Positions 22,657 to 33,478 of a stretch of DNA of 64,000 bases are shown piece by piece. The stretch's first letter is position 1. Each line of letters begins with the position of its first letter. The stretch covers positions 27,626,228 through 27,690,227 of the forward strand of contig NC_090255.1 in assembly GCF_037325665.1 (NCBI RefSeq), read 5' to 3'. This stretch comes from Littorina saxatilis (Eukaryota > Mollusca > Gastropoda > Littorinimorpha > Littorinidae). A program made the translations under genes and the position numbers. A model generated the notes under the pieces. That model did no database searches, had not been told where the DNA came from, and saw nothing but the letters and a program-made list of their open reading frames with translations.

Positions 22657-22740
22657 AGTAAGTACTGCGTTCGCACGCTACGCGGAGGCGAGCGTGATCT
22701 GTCTCGGTTCTGTCGGTGTGGTTAATAGAGACTATCACAA

Positions 22741-23278
22741 TGTAGTCGTCAGTTTGTGATTTCTAATGCGACTCGCTGTAAGCTAATCTGCAATAGCACG
22801 TTATATACCTCTGAATCTAAACGCACTAAACGGCTGTAATTCACACGAACTCTAGCGATGGCTTTTGACTGTTCAGAGGAACTGGCGATGGGCATTACTG
22901 TCGTCTGCTACGAGAACCACGACCTTGCGTGACCCTGTTTCCGGGCTTTTCTTTTTTCAAACTTTCAAAACTTCGAATTGTATTGATCTTTTCTTCATGA
23001 AAAAATAATTCTTTTATGATTTAAGAATGTTTGTGTAACTAGCTGTCAATTTATTTTTTAGATTTTAAAAGTTAGGTCCAGCGCCAAAACGCACCACGGT
23101 CCGATTTTGTTATCAGACAATCCGCAAAATTAATTCTTTGAAAATTGCTCGCGTTTTACGTAGGGCACCTAGGATGTTCCCGTTCGGTGAGCGTTCAAAT
23201 GGAAGGGTGTTTGTACTGTGTGTAAAAGCCTAACAGCATCTGTGATGGTTTACGGGAGGCGTATTGTGCCTTTAAGAT
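22741..23278. other. unassigned
   Basis: No gene or recognised repeat. Confidence 0.45.
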
Positions 23279-23292
23279 AGGAACACTTTAAT

Positions 23293-23783
23293 TCTTTCTT
23301 TCTTTTCTTTATTTGGTGTTTAACGTCGTTTTCAACCACGAAGGTTATATCGCGATGAGGGAAAAGGGGGAGATGGGATAGGGGAAAGGGGGGAGATGGG
23401 ATAGAGCCACTTGTTAAGTGTTTCTTGTTCACAAAAGCACTAATCAAAAATTTGCTCCAGGGGCTTGCAACGTAGTACAATATATGACCTTACTGGGAGA
23501 ATGCAAGTTTCCAACACAAAGGACTAAACATTTCTTACGTACTGCTTGACTAAAATCTTTACAAACATTGACTATATTCTATAAAGGGTAATAAGTGAAG
23601 AATTTTATGGGTGAGAAAAGGAAAGTAAAAGGACTTTGGGGAGGCAGAAATAAAGAAACAAGAAAAAGATCCTAATTAGGTTCACGGCATCGAGAGTGAT
23701 GCGACCTTCTCTCAGAAGTTAGTAGAGAAGGCTCCCCCATCCACCACCCGGGGGACGCGCCTCTACGCCAATTAGGGGGCGCG
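23293..23783 (-). mobile_element. SINE-A with alternative head
   Basis: The tail half is standard SINE-A. The head (about 23590-23783) is different: on the minus strand it begins TCGCGCCCCCTAATTGGCGT and includes GGGTGGTGGATGGGGGAGCC. Exact 14-bp duplication AGGAACACTTTAAT at 23279-23292 and 23784-23797 shows that head and tail inserted as one unit. Confidence 0.92.
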
Positions 23784-23797
23784 AGGAACACTTTAAT

Positions 23798-24120
23798 GTC
23801 CATTTTCATTTTACACAAACATGGACATTTTTCTTTTGGCACCACATTGCATTTTACACAACACATTTGCCGTGAAATCGCCACACGGTTACATCTGCAA
23901 TAGGGATTCTTCTTCTTTGGAAGAAACATAGAGAGCTAAACTGTTGGCGCAGATCTTCACATCTGCAACGCAAAGTCTGCGGGAGGCATCACAACAAGCT
24001 AAGTGTTGCACATTAATTTTTGTATTACGTTTTCCGACACGACATCGTCAACGTTGAACAAACCACCGTGTTACCAGCGTGTTCGTCAAAAGTGAAAAAA
24101 ACCAAGGGTTCGATCTGCAC
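23798..24120. other. unassigned
   Basis: Only the short repeat near 23860 shared with 19055 was seen. Confidence 0.45.
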
Positions 24121-24675
24121 TAATCGTCATAAAAAAACCAACTAAAGACATACATTTAGCTGTATAACTTTGTGATGCGACCAGTTATAGTACAACCAAG
24201 TATATTGCCAGAAAGGTAATTCATTCACCTACCGTTTGCAACAAACAGTTTGATTTATCAAATTGTTTTTATGCAGTGTACCGGGGACCTAGGATACCCC
24301 CAAAAATCAATTTCGCAAAAGCGGCTTCTGACGAGGCTTACACCAGTCGTCTTCAAAATGGCAAAACAACAGCTCAACCGAATCAATTTGTGTGGGTAGA
24401 AAATGAGTAGTTCTTCAATTTGAGATCAAAATAAGGATCACTCTTGCTTATTTTGATTTGTTGTGTATTTTAGTGTCGGCAAATTTGCTTTAGAGAATAT
24501 GATTTTGGGGGGTGTCCTAGGTCTCCGGTACACTTCATAAGCACTCATTAATGAAACTCTTTGTTTCAAATGGTAGGGGAATGGATTACCTTTCTGGGAA
24601 TATACTTGGTTTTACTATAACTGGCCGCATCACAAAGTTCTACAGCTAAATGTATGTGCTTTTTTATGACGATTA
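24121..24675. mobile_element. long-TIR foldback element
   Basis: Inverted arms of about 170 bp: 24121-24300 against 24510-24675. Shared blocks include TAATCGTCATAAAAAA, ACATACATTTAGCTGTA, AACTTTGTGATGCG and GTGTACCGG. The loop is about 200 bp. No ORF. Superfamily not assigned. Confidence 0.85.
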
Positions 24676-24728
24676 ATGTAGAGGGAAAAGACTATGGGTC
24701 AGTTGAATGGTGAGAGGCTAGAGAGGTC

Positions 24729-24836
24729 GTGTGTGTGTGTGTATGTGTGCGCGCGCGCATGCGTGCGTGCGTGCGTGCGTACGTGCGTGTGTGTGTGTGT
24801 GTATGTGATGCGTGTACGTGCGTGCGTGCGTATGTG
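24729..24836. repeat. GT/GC microsatellite
   Basis: Imperfect GTGT and GCGTGCGT tract. Confidence 0.95.
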
Positions 24837-25204
24837 GGTTTTGTCAGAGACGAGGGTGATACGAAATCTAGGTGGGCCTCGTTAAATCGCTAAAGAACAT
24901 TCTAATGGGTCATTTTCAAAGGATATATGTGTTAATGGCGCGTTAGCAAATCGAGGCTAAGATCTTTGACCGAACCATGCATTACCTAAATGAATATTGT
25001 GGAGTCTGACGCATGAATCTCCTCATATGTTTTAAGAAGATTAATGGTGAACGAGCATCAGTACCATCGTGGAAACAAGCATACATTCAAGAACCTATTT
25101 AATAATAATAATAATATGGGAGATTTATAGAGCGCTTTACGTTCTCTAAGCGCTTTACAATGAAAAAACCCATACATATACATACAAAGCAAAGCTGTTC
25201 AACT
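24837..25204. other. unassigned
   Basis: No gene. An AAT trinucleotide run is at 25102-25116, and GAGCGCTTTACGTTCTCTAA at 25132-25151 resembles tails of common dispersed repeats. Confidence 0.4.
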
Positions 25205-25217
25205 GAGTGTGTGTGGG

Positions 25218-25265
<48 letters not shown>
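25205..25265. repeat. GT microsatellite
   Basis: Nearly pure GT tract. Confidence 0.95.
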
Positions 25266-25266
<1 letters not shown>

Positions 25267-25524
25267 TGTGTCTGTGTGTGTTTAGGTCTGCGACTGTGTT
25301 TTTGAGTGTGTTTCAATGTGATTTTTGTGCGTGTGTGCGTCTGTAACAGGATTATGAAAAATAAAAAGTGCTCTTGAAAAAAAAGGTGAAACGAACGAAA
25401 CATCAATAGACGTACTATAACGAACACGTACTTCTTCGACTGACTGCTGGTTTACGCAATGGTAGGCAACTGATGGAAAGCCTAAAGAAATTGAATGATA
25501 GAATTGAAGAATATTGATAACAAA

Positions 25525-25732
25525 TTAAGGCCCCCCAAAAAATAGGTCTGTTTACGGTAACATAGGCCCAAAAAATAGGGTCGGTAGGTCGGGATTTTTT
25601 TTTCCAAAAAACATTTTTACGGGGTTTTTTTTTTTTTTTTTTTTCCAAATGCCCAAAAAAGTCTAGGGTCGCGCGAAAAAAATAGGGTCGGTCGGGTTAC
25701 CGTAAACAGACTATTTGTCTTTTTTGGCCTAA
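25525..25732. mobile_element. small foldback MITE
   Basis: Left AGGTCTGTTTACGGTAAC is inverted near the right end (GTTACCGTAAACAGACTATT), with outer TTAAGGCC / GGCCTAA. The centre is poly-T and AAATAGGGTCGGT repeats. No ORF. Confidence 0.8.
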
Positions 25733-25966
25733 CCATTCTCGTTTGATTACTTCCGAAGATAATATGATACGTTTTTAATATTTGACAAAATGTCGCACGG
25801 GCATAATCAATAAATACGCGTAGAATTAAGCTTAAAATTATATATATTAAGACCACCACTCTCTCTACATTAATCAGTACACCTACTGCGGTGCTCTTTA
25901 ACAGCGTGAGTTAAGACATTTCTACCATTAAACGCAGCTCAAGAAAGACATTCGGGAACAATAATT
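25733..25966. other. unassigned
   Basis: AT-rich, no feature recognised. Confidence 0.4.
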
Positions 25967-25976
25967 ATTGTACATG

Positions 25977-26115
25977 ACTGTGTGTGCGTATGTGCGTGCG
26001 TTCGGGTGTGTGTGTATGTGTGTCACAGTGTGCGTGCGTCATGCGTGCGTGCGTGCGTGCGTGCGTACGTGCGTGTGTATGTGTGTGCGTGTGTGCGTGT
26101 GTGCGTGTGTGTGTG
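25977..26115. repeat. GT/GC microsatellite
   Basis: Imperfect GT tract with GCGTGCGT block at 26040-26072. Confidence 0.95.
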
Positions 26116-26764
26116 ATGGCGGAGAAAGAGAAAACGAGCACACGTGCAAGACTATGTAATTGCTTTTCAACTTGTCTACTGTTGCATCGCAGCTTGTATA
26201 GATGTGTGCAAGCACATCTTTCATAGGAGCAAACAAAATGGCCTTTGGGCAGCACTTTCATTTGCCCTTATGCCTCGTGTCTCTTTATTCACAAAAGCAC
26301 ACAGAGTTTCTGTGAACACATGCCGGAATGAAATAAACAAACTCACCTTACAGCGCGTTTTTCTCCCAGCAGTACATGCACTGATGCAGCTGGAAGCGTC
26401 TTGGAGATGGATATCCAGAGGTTCACGTTACACTATAATTGTCAGGTTAACCATACTCCAACGAAACTGCTGGACACACCACAACAAAACACTGTCTTGC
26501 TTTTACAGCTTTTGTTCGACTGCCGAGTGTGCATCCATTCAATGTTGTTGACAGCGAGAAAAGTGTACATGTTTCACGTGCGTTGATCGCCAGGATAATT
26601 GTCGAGTTTGACAACACTCAGACTGACTACTGAAAGGCACGGTTTTAGCTGTAAAGATCAGACAACTTGTGAACATGACTGACTTTAGGGGTTTAACGTC
26701 CTCTGAGGTAACTTGGACCTGTTTGGGATATGATTGTTTATACGCTGTTAAACCGTACACATTT
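26116..26764. other. unassigned
   Basis: A 135-codon open frame on the plus strand has no recognisable domain and no supporting splice pattern, so it is not called as a gene. Confidence 0.4.
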
Positions 26765-26905
26765 GCGTGATATATTGTGTAAAAAATTCCATCTCACACG
26801 GCATTAATAGGTAACATGCGCCTTGAGTCGCCTTGTGTGGTGAGATACGTGCGCGATATAAATCCTCGTAAATAAATAAATAAAATAAATAAAAATATAT
26901 GTTTA
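26765..26905 (+). mobile_element. SINE-C fragment (3' part)
   Basis: Matches the SINE-C end: GATATATTGTGTAAAAAATT, CATCTCACACGGCAT, GCGCCTTGAG and GTGCGCGATATAAATCC, then AAATA-rich tail. Confidence 0.75.
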
Positions 26906-27064
26906 AAAATAAATAAAAAAGGTGACTCTTTTGTCAGTGACACCAAACCCACACACACACACCCCTCACTCACACAACCATACACACCCTCCCCGCTCAC
27001 CATCCTTCTCAGCTCTCCATAATGAATTCAAAATTTTAAAAAAACAAAAAACAAAACAAAAAAC

Positions 27065-27138
27065 AAGTAACTAAATTGTCTGTGCAGTGTGTCTTGTGTG
27101 TGTAAAAGTTTGTGGCTGTGTGTTTGCAGGTGTGTCTG

Positions 27139-27201
<63 letters not shown>

Positions 27202-27245
27202 CGTGCGTGTGTGTTTTATGTGTGAGTTGTCCGTGTATGTGTGTA
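27065..27245. repeat. GT microsatellite
   Basis: Imperfect then perfect GT tract. Confidence 0.95.
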
Positions 27246-27439
27246 GAGGATGAGGGGTAAGAATCCCATTAAACCGAAAAACATCATTAGGAGTCATCGG
27301 CCTCCAGTGGAAAGGGTGTCACAAAAGTGAACGATCAACACGTGGGACACCTATCAATCAATTAATCAATCTTTGATTCGTTCACTTGTTGTGTGCACAG
27401 CCGATCCGATTATGCACTAAACCAACCACGCGAACGAAA

Positions 27440-27790
27440 ATTAAGGGGTTTAGTGTCCGTCAGGGCTTAAGTGCCTCTATTGGACATGAGTTTTTATACG
27501 ATATATCATAAAAAAAATATTTAAAAAATTTAAAAAAAGCTAACGAGAGCTGGTTAAAAGACGGGGAGGGGGTGATAAGGAGTTAAAAGGTTACCGTTAA
27601 AACTTGATAAAATGAAGTACCATGTATCAACCTAGCATCCGTTGGGTCCACATACGTACGTACGTATTATGGGGGAATGGGGCGATAAAATCAAGTATAT
27701 TTTTATTTCGTCAAACCAAAGTTTAAACGCTATAAAAACAGAGCCACATTTGTTTAAGACTGGTTAAAATAGATGTTCTTTCTGGGAACC
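27440..27790 (+). mobile_element. dispersed repeat R1, copy 1
   Basis: Shares with 34385-34800 (inverted) the blocks AGCTGGTTAAAA, GGGGGTGATAAG, GGTCCACATACGTA, GGGGCGATAAAATC and GAGCCACATTTG. No ORF of known family, and the ends are not defined. Confidence 0.65.
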
Positions 27791-28072
27791 AGCACTCGAT
27801 AATCTAACACTATGTCTTTCGGGTCTGAGGATTCACCCCAAGGAAAGAGCTATAACAACTGTTACGCCAATACAAGCCACCCGTCACCCTTTCAACCCTT
27901 ACAAATGAAATCGTGTATTGACAACTTCAGGTGAGCTTTATGAAGCGTTCAGCTCTATCGCTGATCGAACATGACATGCGTGCTTTTCTCCACCCTCAAA
28001 CCCACTTAATTAGCGAAGCGGGCCTCTGAGGGTTTTAGTGAACTGTGTCAGGTATCCATCCCGCAGCCTTTT
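27791..28072. other. unassigned
   Basis: No feature recognised. Confidence 0.4.
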
Positions 28073-28200
28073 CTTTATTTGGTGTTTAACGTCGTTTTCA
28101 ACCACGAAAGTTATATCGCGACGGGGAAAGGGGGGGGGGGGGGGGGGAGAGAGATGGGATAGAGCCACTTGTTAATTGTTTCTTGTTCACAAAAGCACTA
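28073..28200 (-). mobile_element. SINE-A, 5'-truncated
   Basis: Tail-side 130 bp only. It carries an unusually long G run at about 28129-28148 where other copies have six or seven Gs. Confidence 0.85.
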
Positions 28201-28363
28201 GTATGGTGTTTGTTTTTGCATGATCTGAATATTGTTGATCACAATAAAATTGATATAATTATACATTTTCTGGTGTGTGTTTTTAATTATATGTGTGATT
28301 GTCAAATACGTATTCAACACCTCGTCAAATTCAAGGTTGTTACAACGTTTTCACATTTACGCA

Positions 28364-28367
<4 letters not shown>

Positions 28368-28439
<72 letters not shown>

Positions 28440-28452
28440 GTCTCTGTCTCTT

Positions 28453-28512
<60 letters not shown>
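28368..28512. repeat. CT microsatellite
   Basis: Long CT tract with a few TGTCTC interruptions. Ser-Leu ORFs across it are artefacts. Confidence 0.95.
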
Positions 28513-28965
28513 TCTTATTCCCTTTTTTCTGTCCACAAACCTTTTCTGTCACCAATATAAATGTGTGTACATGTATAGCGTATGTACGTGGCAAGGTATA
28601 TTACAAAAAAAAATTAAAAAAAATTAATTATAAAAAAATTTTACAAAATTATTATTCTTTTATATTTTTTTTATTTCTTTCTTTTTAAACAACTCCTTAT
28701 ACATGCTTGTCAAGCTATAATTAGTACAACATATAATCATTCAATATGACTGCATTATTAACAAATTTGTGTCACGATGATGCGCACGTAATGAGACGGG
28801 TATACCCCCCTATCAGATACCTGTATTTTGTAAGGAAACGTATTTCTTGCTTTTTTGTTTCTTGCAAACTGTCATTCTGATAACAAAGAACCTTTGAATC
28901 AATAATTCAACTCAAATTAGTCATGTTTTATTTGTGGGCCTTATTCCCACTTTTGTTAACCAGTC
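28513..28965. other. unassigned AT-rich
   Basis: Poly-A/T-rich, no feature recognised. Confidence 0.4.
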
Positions 28966-28986
28966 TTGGAGAATGACTCATACACG

Positions 28987-28989
<3 letters not shown>

Positions 28990-29078
<89 letters not shown>
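28990..29078. repeat. CA microsatellite
   Basis: Perfect CA tract at the left border of the duplicated segment. Confidence 0.95.
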
Positions 29079-29080
<2 letters not shown>

Positions 29081-29205
29081 TAGCACAGACACACACAAGT
29101 TTTTCTTCTTTTTTTATTCTGGTTTTAAGTTCTCAGCTTACTTATACACATTTTGAAATGAAAAGGAAATGCACCACTCAGCACATCACAATATACGTTA
29201 TTTGC

Positions 29206-29341
29206 GCTGTTGACCAAAATATGACATTTTACACAGATCGAGACATTCATTGTTCTCCGAGACCGCGCTAGCGGTCGAGGTGAACAATGACTGTCGAGAT
29301 CTGTGTAAAATGTCATATTTTGGTCAAACACGCAAATAACA
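29206..29341. mobile_element. near-perfect hairpin element
   Basis: Inverted arms of over 60 bp. TGACCAAAATATGACATTTT and ACACAGATC are mirrored at 29302-29330, with GACCGCGCTAGCGGTC in the centre. An imperfect one-arm copy lies near 63630 (TTTGACCAAAATATGACAT). Confidence 0.9.
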
Positions 29342-29761
29342 TTTATGTATCGATCGAATTCCTTTCAGGTACTTATGACTTTGTTGTTGTTTTGACGATT
29401 GAACGAGCACACACACACACATGCAATCAAGCACACACACCAAAAACACCTGTTTACACCAAACACATACACTTCAATGCGCTACAAAAATAGTGCAACT
29501 TCAAAAGTTTGTTCAACTCCTTCAATTAACATTAGAATATTTGATTATCGCAACATTTTGTTCAGAACATAATCAAAGGAACGGAAAATTCATGAACATC
29601 AAATAAAACATCAAATTTAATTGCTACATAAATCTCTTTGCACTGTCAGTGTCAGTAACTGTTGTACACACTTGTCGTCACCCTGTCTCGCGATCAAGAC
29701 TGGACGAGTTCAAAGAGTAAGCTTGTGGGGTTAACAGCAGAGACAATCAACACGTTTGGTC

Positions 29762-30148
29762 TTATTTTTTTATTGTGATGTTCAAGTTGTTTATGGTACA
29801 GTTGTGGAAAGTAGGCAGAACTTGCATTGTCGTGGATGGTGGCATGTCAGGTTCATTTTCTGCATTGAGGAAGAAATTCATATCTTCAAAGGACATGTCG
29901 AAACTACTTGCCCCGCGCATATCGACTCGGCCGGTGGCTGTGTGTGCGACAGAGCTGAGTGAACTTCGCGAGGGGTTTGAATTTGGTCGCGGCAAAACTT
30001 GGAGTTGTGTGTTGCCTGCAATATGCTGATGGAGGGTGTCTCCCATGTTCATCTTTTGTTCAGCTGAAGTGTGTCGGTATTCGCTCGGAGTTAAAAGTCG
30101 TCTTTTGTTTTCAATTTCTTCCCGAGATAGATCTGCAAATCGCTTCAT
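29762..30148 (-). CDS. 128-residue Crypton-like deletion product (tentative)
   Basis: Single open frame. Starts MKRFADLSREEIENKRRLL, similar in style to the N-terminus of DUF3504/Crypton-type tyrosine recombinases. It continues directly with EYRHTSAEQKMNMGDTLHQH, which resembles the region following the recombinase core in that group (Y-x-RTS-x-EQ). It ends with LPTFHNCTINNLNITI, like their usual C-terminal FxNCTxN motif. The 250 or more residue catalytic domain is missing between the first two blocks. It lies wholly in a block absent from the paralogous segment at 40.37 kb, so it arrived with a mobile insertion or was lost there. Family assignment is from memory and tentative. A host single-exon gene is the alternative. 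Confidence 0.45.
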   Translation of the reverse strand: MKRFADLSREEIENKRRLLTPSEYRHTSAEQKMNMGDTLHQHIAGNTQLQVLPRPNSNPSRSSLSSVAHTATGRVDMRGASSFDMSFEDMNFFLNAENEPDMPPSTTMQVLPTFHNCTINNLNITIKK

Positions 30149-30547
30149 TTTTACAGTTTTGCAGACGTGTGTTTTGATCTGTGTGTCCCAAATATGAAGT
30201 AAGTAGTTCCTTTGAAGTTTCGGTTAACCTGAAATGCCAAATTATAAAGTTTTGTAGGCCTCTGACGTCACATGGTTCAAAGAAGGGAAATCCAATGTCC
30301 AATCGATACATTGACTGATAACACAGTTTCATATTTTTGTTACCACAATAAAATGTACTACAACACACAGGCAGCTATGCAAAATCTTCTTCAAATAACA
30401 GTTCAATTTGTCAAAGAGAAAGATGCATTTTCAGCAGTGGCTATCCCATCTTGGAATAACTGTATTATCAGTCTGTTTTTCTTTCTTTCCTTTTTTTCAC
30501 CTTTTCTGAATACCTCCTCGTTTGGCTTGCCATTTATTCTGTTTGTA

Positions 30548-31146
30548 CAGTAGAATCCGCTTAATAAACACACGGTTAATAAGGACAGACGCTTTTAAAA
30601 TACACTTTAGTCCGGTCCGGATTTATCACTATATGGCCCATGTAATAATCCTTCGGTTAATAAATACAAAAATCCGGTTAATAAAAACAGTTTGTTGGCG
30701 AAATTGGGTATTTTTTCCGTGCTGGGACGCTCACTTAACACACATTTGACAATGTATTGTCAAACACGGAGCGATATCTACTCACCCGACAGACGATGCA
30801 AGCATTTGCTGAAGTATAGTGAGCTAAGTTCAGCGAAAATTGTGATATAGAGAGGAAACGAGATCACGAGAATTAGATCACGTTTGCATTCTCTCATTGC
30901 ATTCTCTCCTACACACGTGTAAAACTCGCATTTCTGCGCAAAGAGCCACAGTAACAGCTGACAATGGACAAGTTTTTCAACTGAATCGTACAGGTACATT
31001 TACTTCATGATCGCTTCCTTTACAGGAGAGGAAATTCTTTTTTTTTCTGTTTGATATTTTTTTTTTAAATTCGGTTGATAAAAACTTCGGTTAATAAATA
31101 CAAATTTGCCCAGTCCCGATGTGTTTTTATTAAGCGGAGTCTACTG
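30548..31146. mobile_element. Tigger/pogo-like MITE
   Basis: Ends CAGTAGAATCCGCTTAATAA and inverted TTATTAAGCGGAGTCTACTG, with TA on both sides (30546-30547, 31147-31148). The paralogous segment has CTGTTTGCATTACAAAA at the same place (about 40606), an empty site. Several internal CGGTTAATAA motifs. No transposase. Confidence 0.92.
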
Positions 31147-31330
31147 TATTACAAATATTGTAATTTGTTTAAATTAACTTTGTTGAATATGTTTACCATC
31201 GCGTTTATTTATGTTATGTTAAACCTAGGACTCGCTAATCTAAGCATACTTTTGAGTACAAATCCTAAAAGCCAAATACTCTTGTATATGTCACAATATC
31301 AAAATTGAATAAACTTTTGTTGAAACCAAA

Positions 31331-33297
31331 TCTCAAAACAGCCCTGGCTCTCCATATTGAATTTCAAAATTGTTTAAATGTGACAGGGCGAACTCAGTGT
31401 CACCAAGTATTGAGTAAAGTTATTGTCATTTATCAGTTAGTCTTTGCTGTCGATCAGTTTGTGTTTGGTGTCTATTCATTATCTGTTAACAAAAAGTACT
31501 GGTGTGCACCAGCCGTGTCCAGCTTTCGGTGAATCAATTTTCTTAATCCCTTAGAACTTGAAGTGGAACTTTTTTTCCTAGATTATCTTATATAACTGTG
31601 ACAAAGGAGGCTACCGCTCCTTTCACAGCAGACTCTGCACCCGAGTTGTTGGCCTTTAAGTCAACACCTCTGGATTGTGGAATTTTGTTTGTGATGGGGT
31701 CTGGTGGTTTCCGATTGTCTGTATGTTCATGGAAACCTTCGGGTTTGCATAACAGTTTTTATGGGGCTAAGAAATGAGCCCTAACATTTTCAATCCTGTC
31801 TGATTGCACTTCGCCTCCCGAGGTGATCGTAGTGTTACGGCACTCAGTTACATAACTATAAGTGGTCGTTGTGTTTATGAATATTTTTTGTTAATTTTGT
31901 AATGCTTGTATGTTATTTCCTACGAGGAAACTCTTTATATGTAAAATGTTGAATTTTAATGTCTAATGTAAAGCGCCATGAGACTGCCATTTGGCGGTGA
32001 ACAGCGCTTCACAACGTACTTCTACCCCCCAATCTGGTTACGACAACGCCGTCAAAACAAAACTAAACAACCTGCCGGTGAAAAGTTCTGTTAAACAAAC
32101 ACCTGAGAGGGTACCTCCAACTCTGTCTCGCCTCCATGGTGACTGCAAGACAGAAGCAGAGTCCCGAGTCCCTCATAAACTTATTAACTGACACCTATTG
32201 CTTTGTAACCAAAAGTAAAGTCACCGCACCAAAACCAGACACCTGTCTCATGGCCATCAGCGCGCTCGCTGGAAGCAGAGACCTGTCACCTGAGGACATT
32301 CTTCTCATCAAAAAAAATCTCTGTAAAGTCAAATCAATAAATGATGCTTCATGTCCCACAGGTACTTTGCCTATTAGGGACTAGAGAATATTATTCGATA
32401 CCGTGCGAGGGAGGGAGGGCACCAGACCAAGAAGGTGAAGTGAAGGGTCCAGCTGCCAATAATTAATACTGATGGTTAACATAAAGGTTCGACGTAACTT
32501 TGGATGGGAGAGGGCCGATAAAGCTGTGGTCTATTTATGACTATCCGGGGCTACGAATTTGAAAAGATAGGGCTGAAAATCATGTACATAATTCTGTACA
32601 GCAAACGCTACCCAAAACCCCTTCTATACGGCGTGTATGAATGACCCTCAGACATGTTGGGCGGCTAAATGGCGCGATCCCAGTCAGCTGGTTTTCACGG
32701 GTATGACGTTTTCAATAAGAAGCCGTTCGACAGTAGTCGAAAGGCGTGTTTAAAAAAAAAAAATAATAATAATAATAATGAATAAAAAAACAAAACAAAA
32801 ATAATAATAATAATAAAAATTAAAAATAAACACAGTTCATTTTGCGATATACTACATAGTGCATGTATGACATAAATTATACCTTAAAAAGTTCAATTAA
32901 ATATGAAGAGTAAGACATTCATGCTAAATTTCTATTTTTGTCCCCAGAATAAGAATCTATTCAGTTGGGCATGAGGTGGTTGTACTCTAAGAGAAGACAT
33001 TCATCTATGTGTTTTTGTACTACAAGTACATGATAAGGGGAATGGGGGAATAGGCCTCGTCGGTATGAGACTGTAAAGTCCCCTGTTCTACAGGAACTTA
33101 TAAACAAGATGAAAACTAAGAATAAAACATAACATTTTTAACGTCAAGTTTTAACGATTCCTAGCAGGATTTGATTTTAATTGCATATCAGTAAAACTGT
33201 TGTTTGCACAGGTACAGAAAATTCACAGTAGCGTGGTCAGCGCGCCGCAATGTAATGTTATTGCTGAATCTTCGGCATGTGTGCCGACGGCCGTGAT
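31331..33297. other. unassigned
   Basis: No supported gene. Two small open frames at 31991-32191 and 32136-32384 show no known domain. AAT/AAAT-rich stretch at 32750-32830. Confidence 0.4.
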
Positions 33298-33478
33298 TGG
33301 TCTAAACCACAGGCACTTGTCACGAGGCCGTGGGCGGGGCCTATGTCTTGAATGTCACTTGTGATGGACGGTCGTTTTTCTAGGCGTCCGGATGGTAATA
33401 GTAATAGTCTTGAGAGCGCACAGGCCCCGCCCACTTTGATCCCGACCCGTTCGTGACGAGTGCCTGTGGTCTAAACTA
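33298..33478. repeat. inverted repeat with GC-rich arms
   Basis: TGGTCTAAACCACAGGCACT / AGTGCCTGTGGTCTAAACTA and GGGCGGGGCCT / AGGCCCCGCCC face each other about 100 bp apart. Probably a foldback element. GC-box-like sites occur but no gene follows. Confidence 0.75.

Larger units (their letters stand above)
20411..22740 (+). mobile_element. DR-B outer copy with nested insertions
   Basis: Diverged DR-B of the same subtype as 2690-4173. Its visible parts are 20411-20522, 21785-22147 and 22657-about 22740. The breaks are filled by a TA-flanked MITE (20523-21784, itself split by another DR-B) and a SINE-C (22148-22656). Confidence 0.82.
29077..31330 (+). repeat. duplicated segment, copy 1 (with insertions)
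   Basis: Shared with 40200-40805: GATAGCACAGACAC, AATGAAAAGGAAATG, CACTCAGCACATCACAAT, TGGCTATCCCATCTTGGAAT, TTGAATATGTTTACCATCGC. Copy 1 has two extra blocks, 29195-30317 and 30548-31146, absent from copy 2. Confidence 0.85.

Noticed and set aside
23672-23929. 85-codon Cys-containing ORF on the minus strand
   Set aside because: Mostly covers the variant head of a SINE-A copy, with no recognisable domain.
26144-26551. 135-codon plus-strand ORF
   Set aside because: No domain, no codon bias visible, no splice context.
28183-28688. Ser-Leu and Arg-Glu ORFs
   Set aside because: CT microsatellite reading frames.
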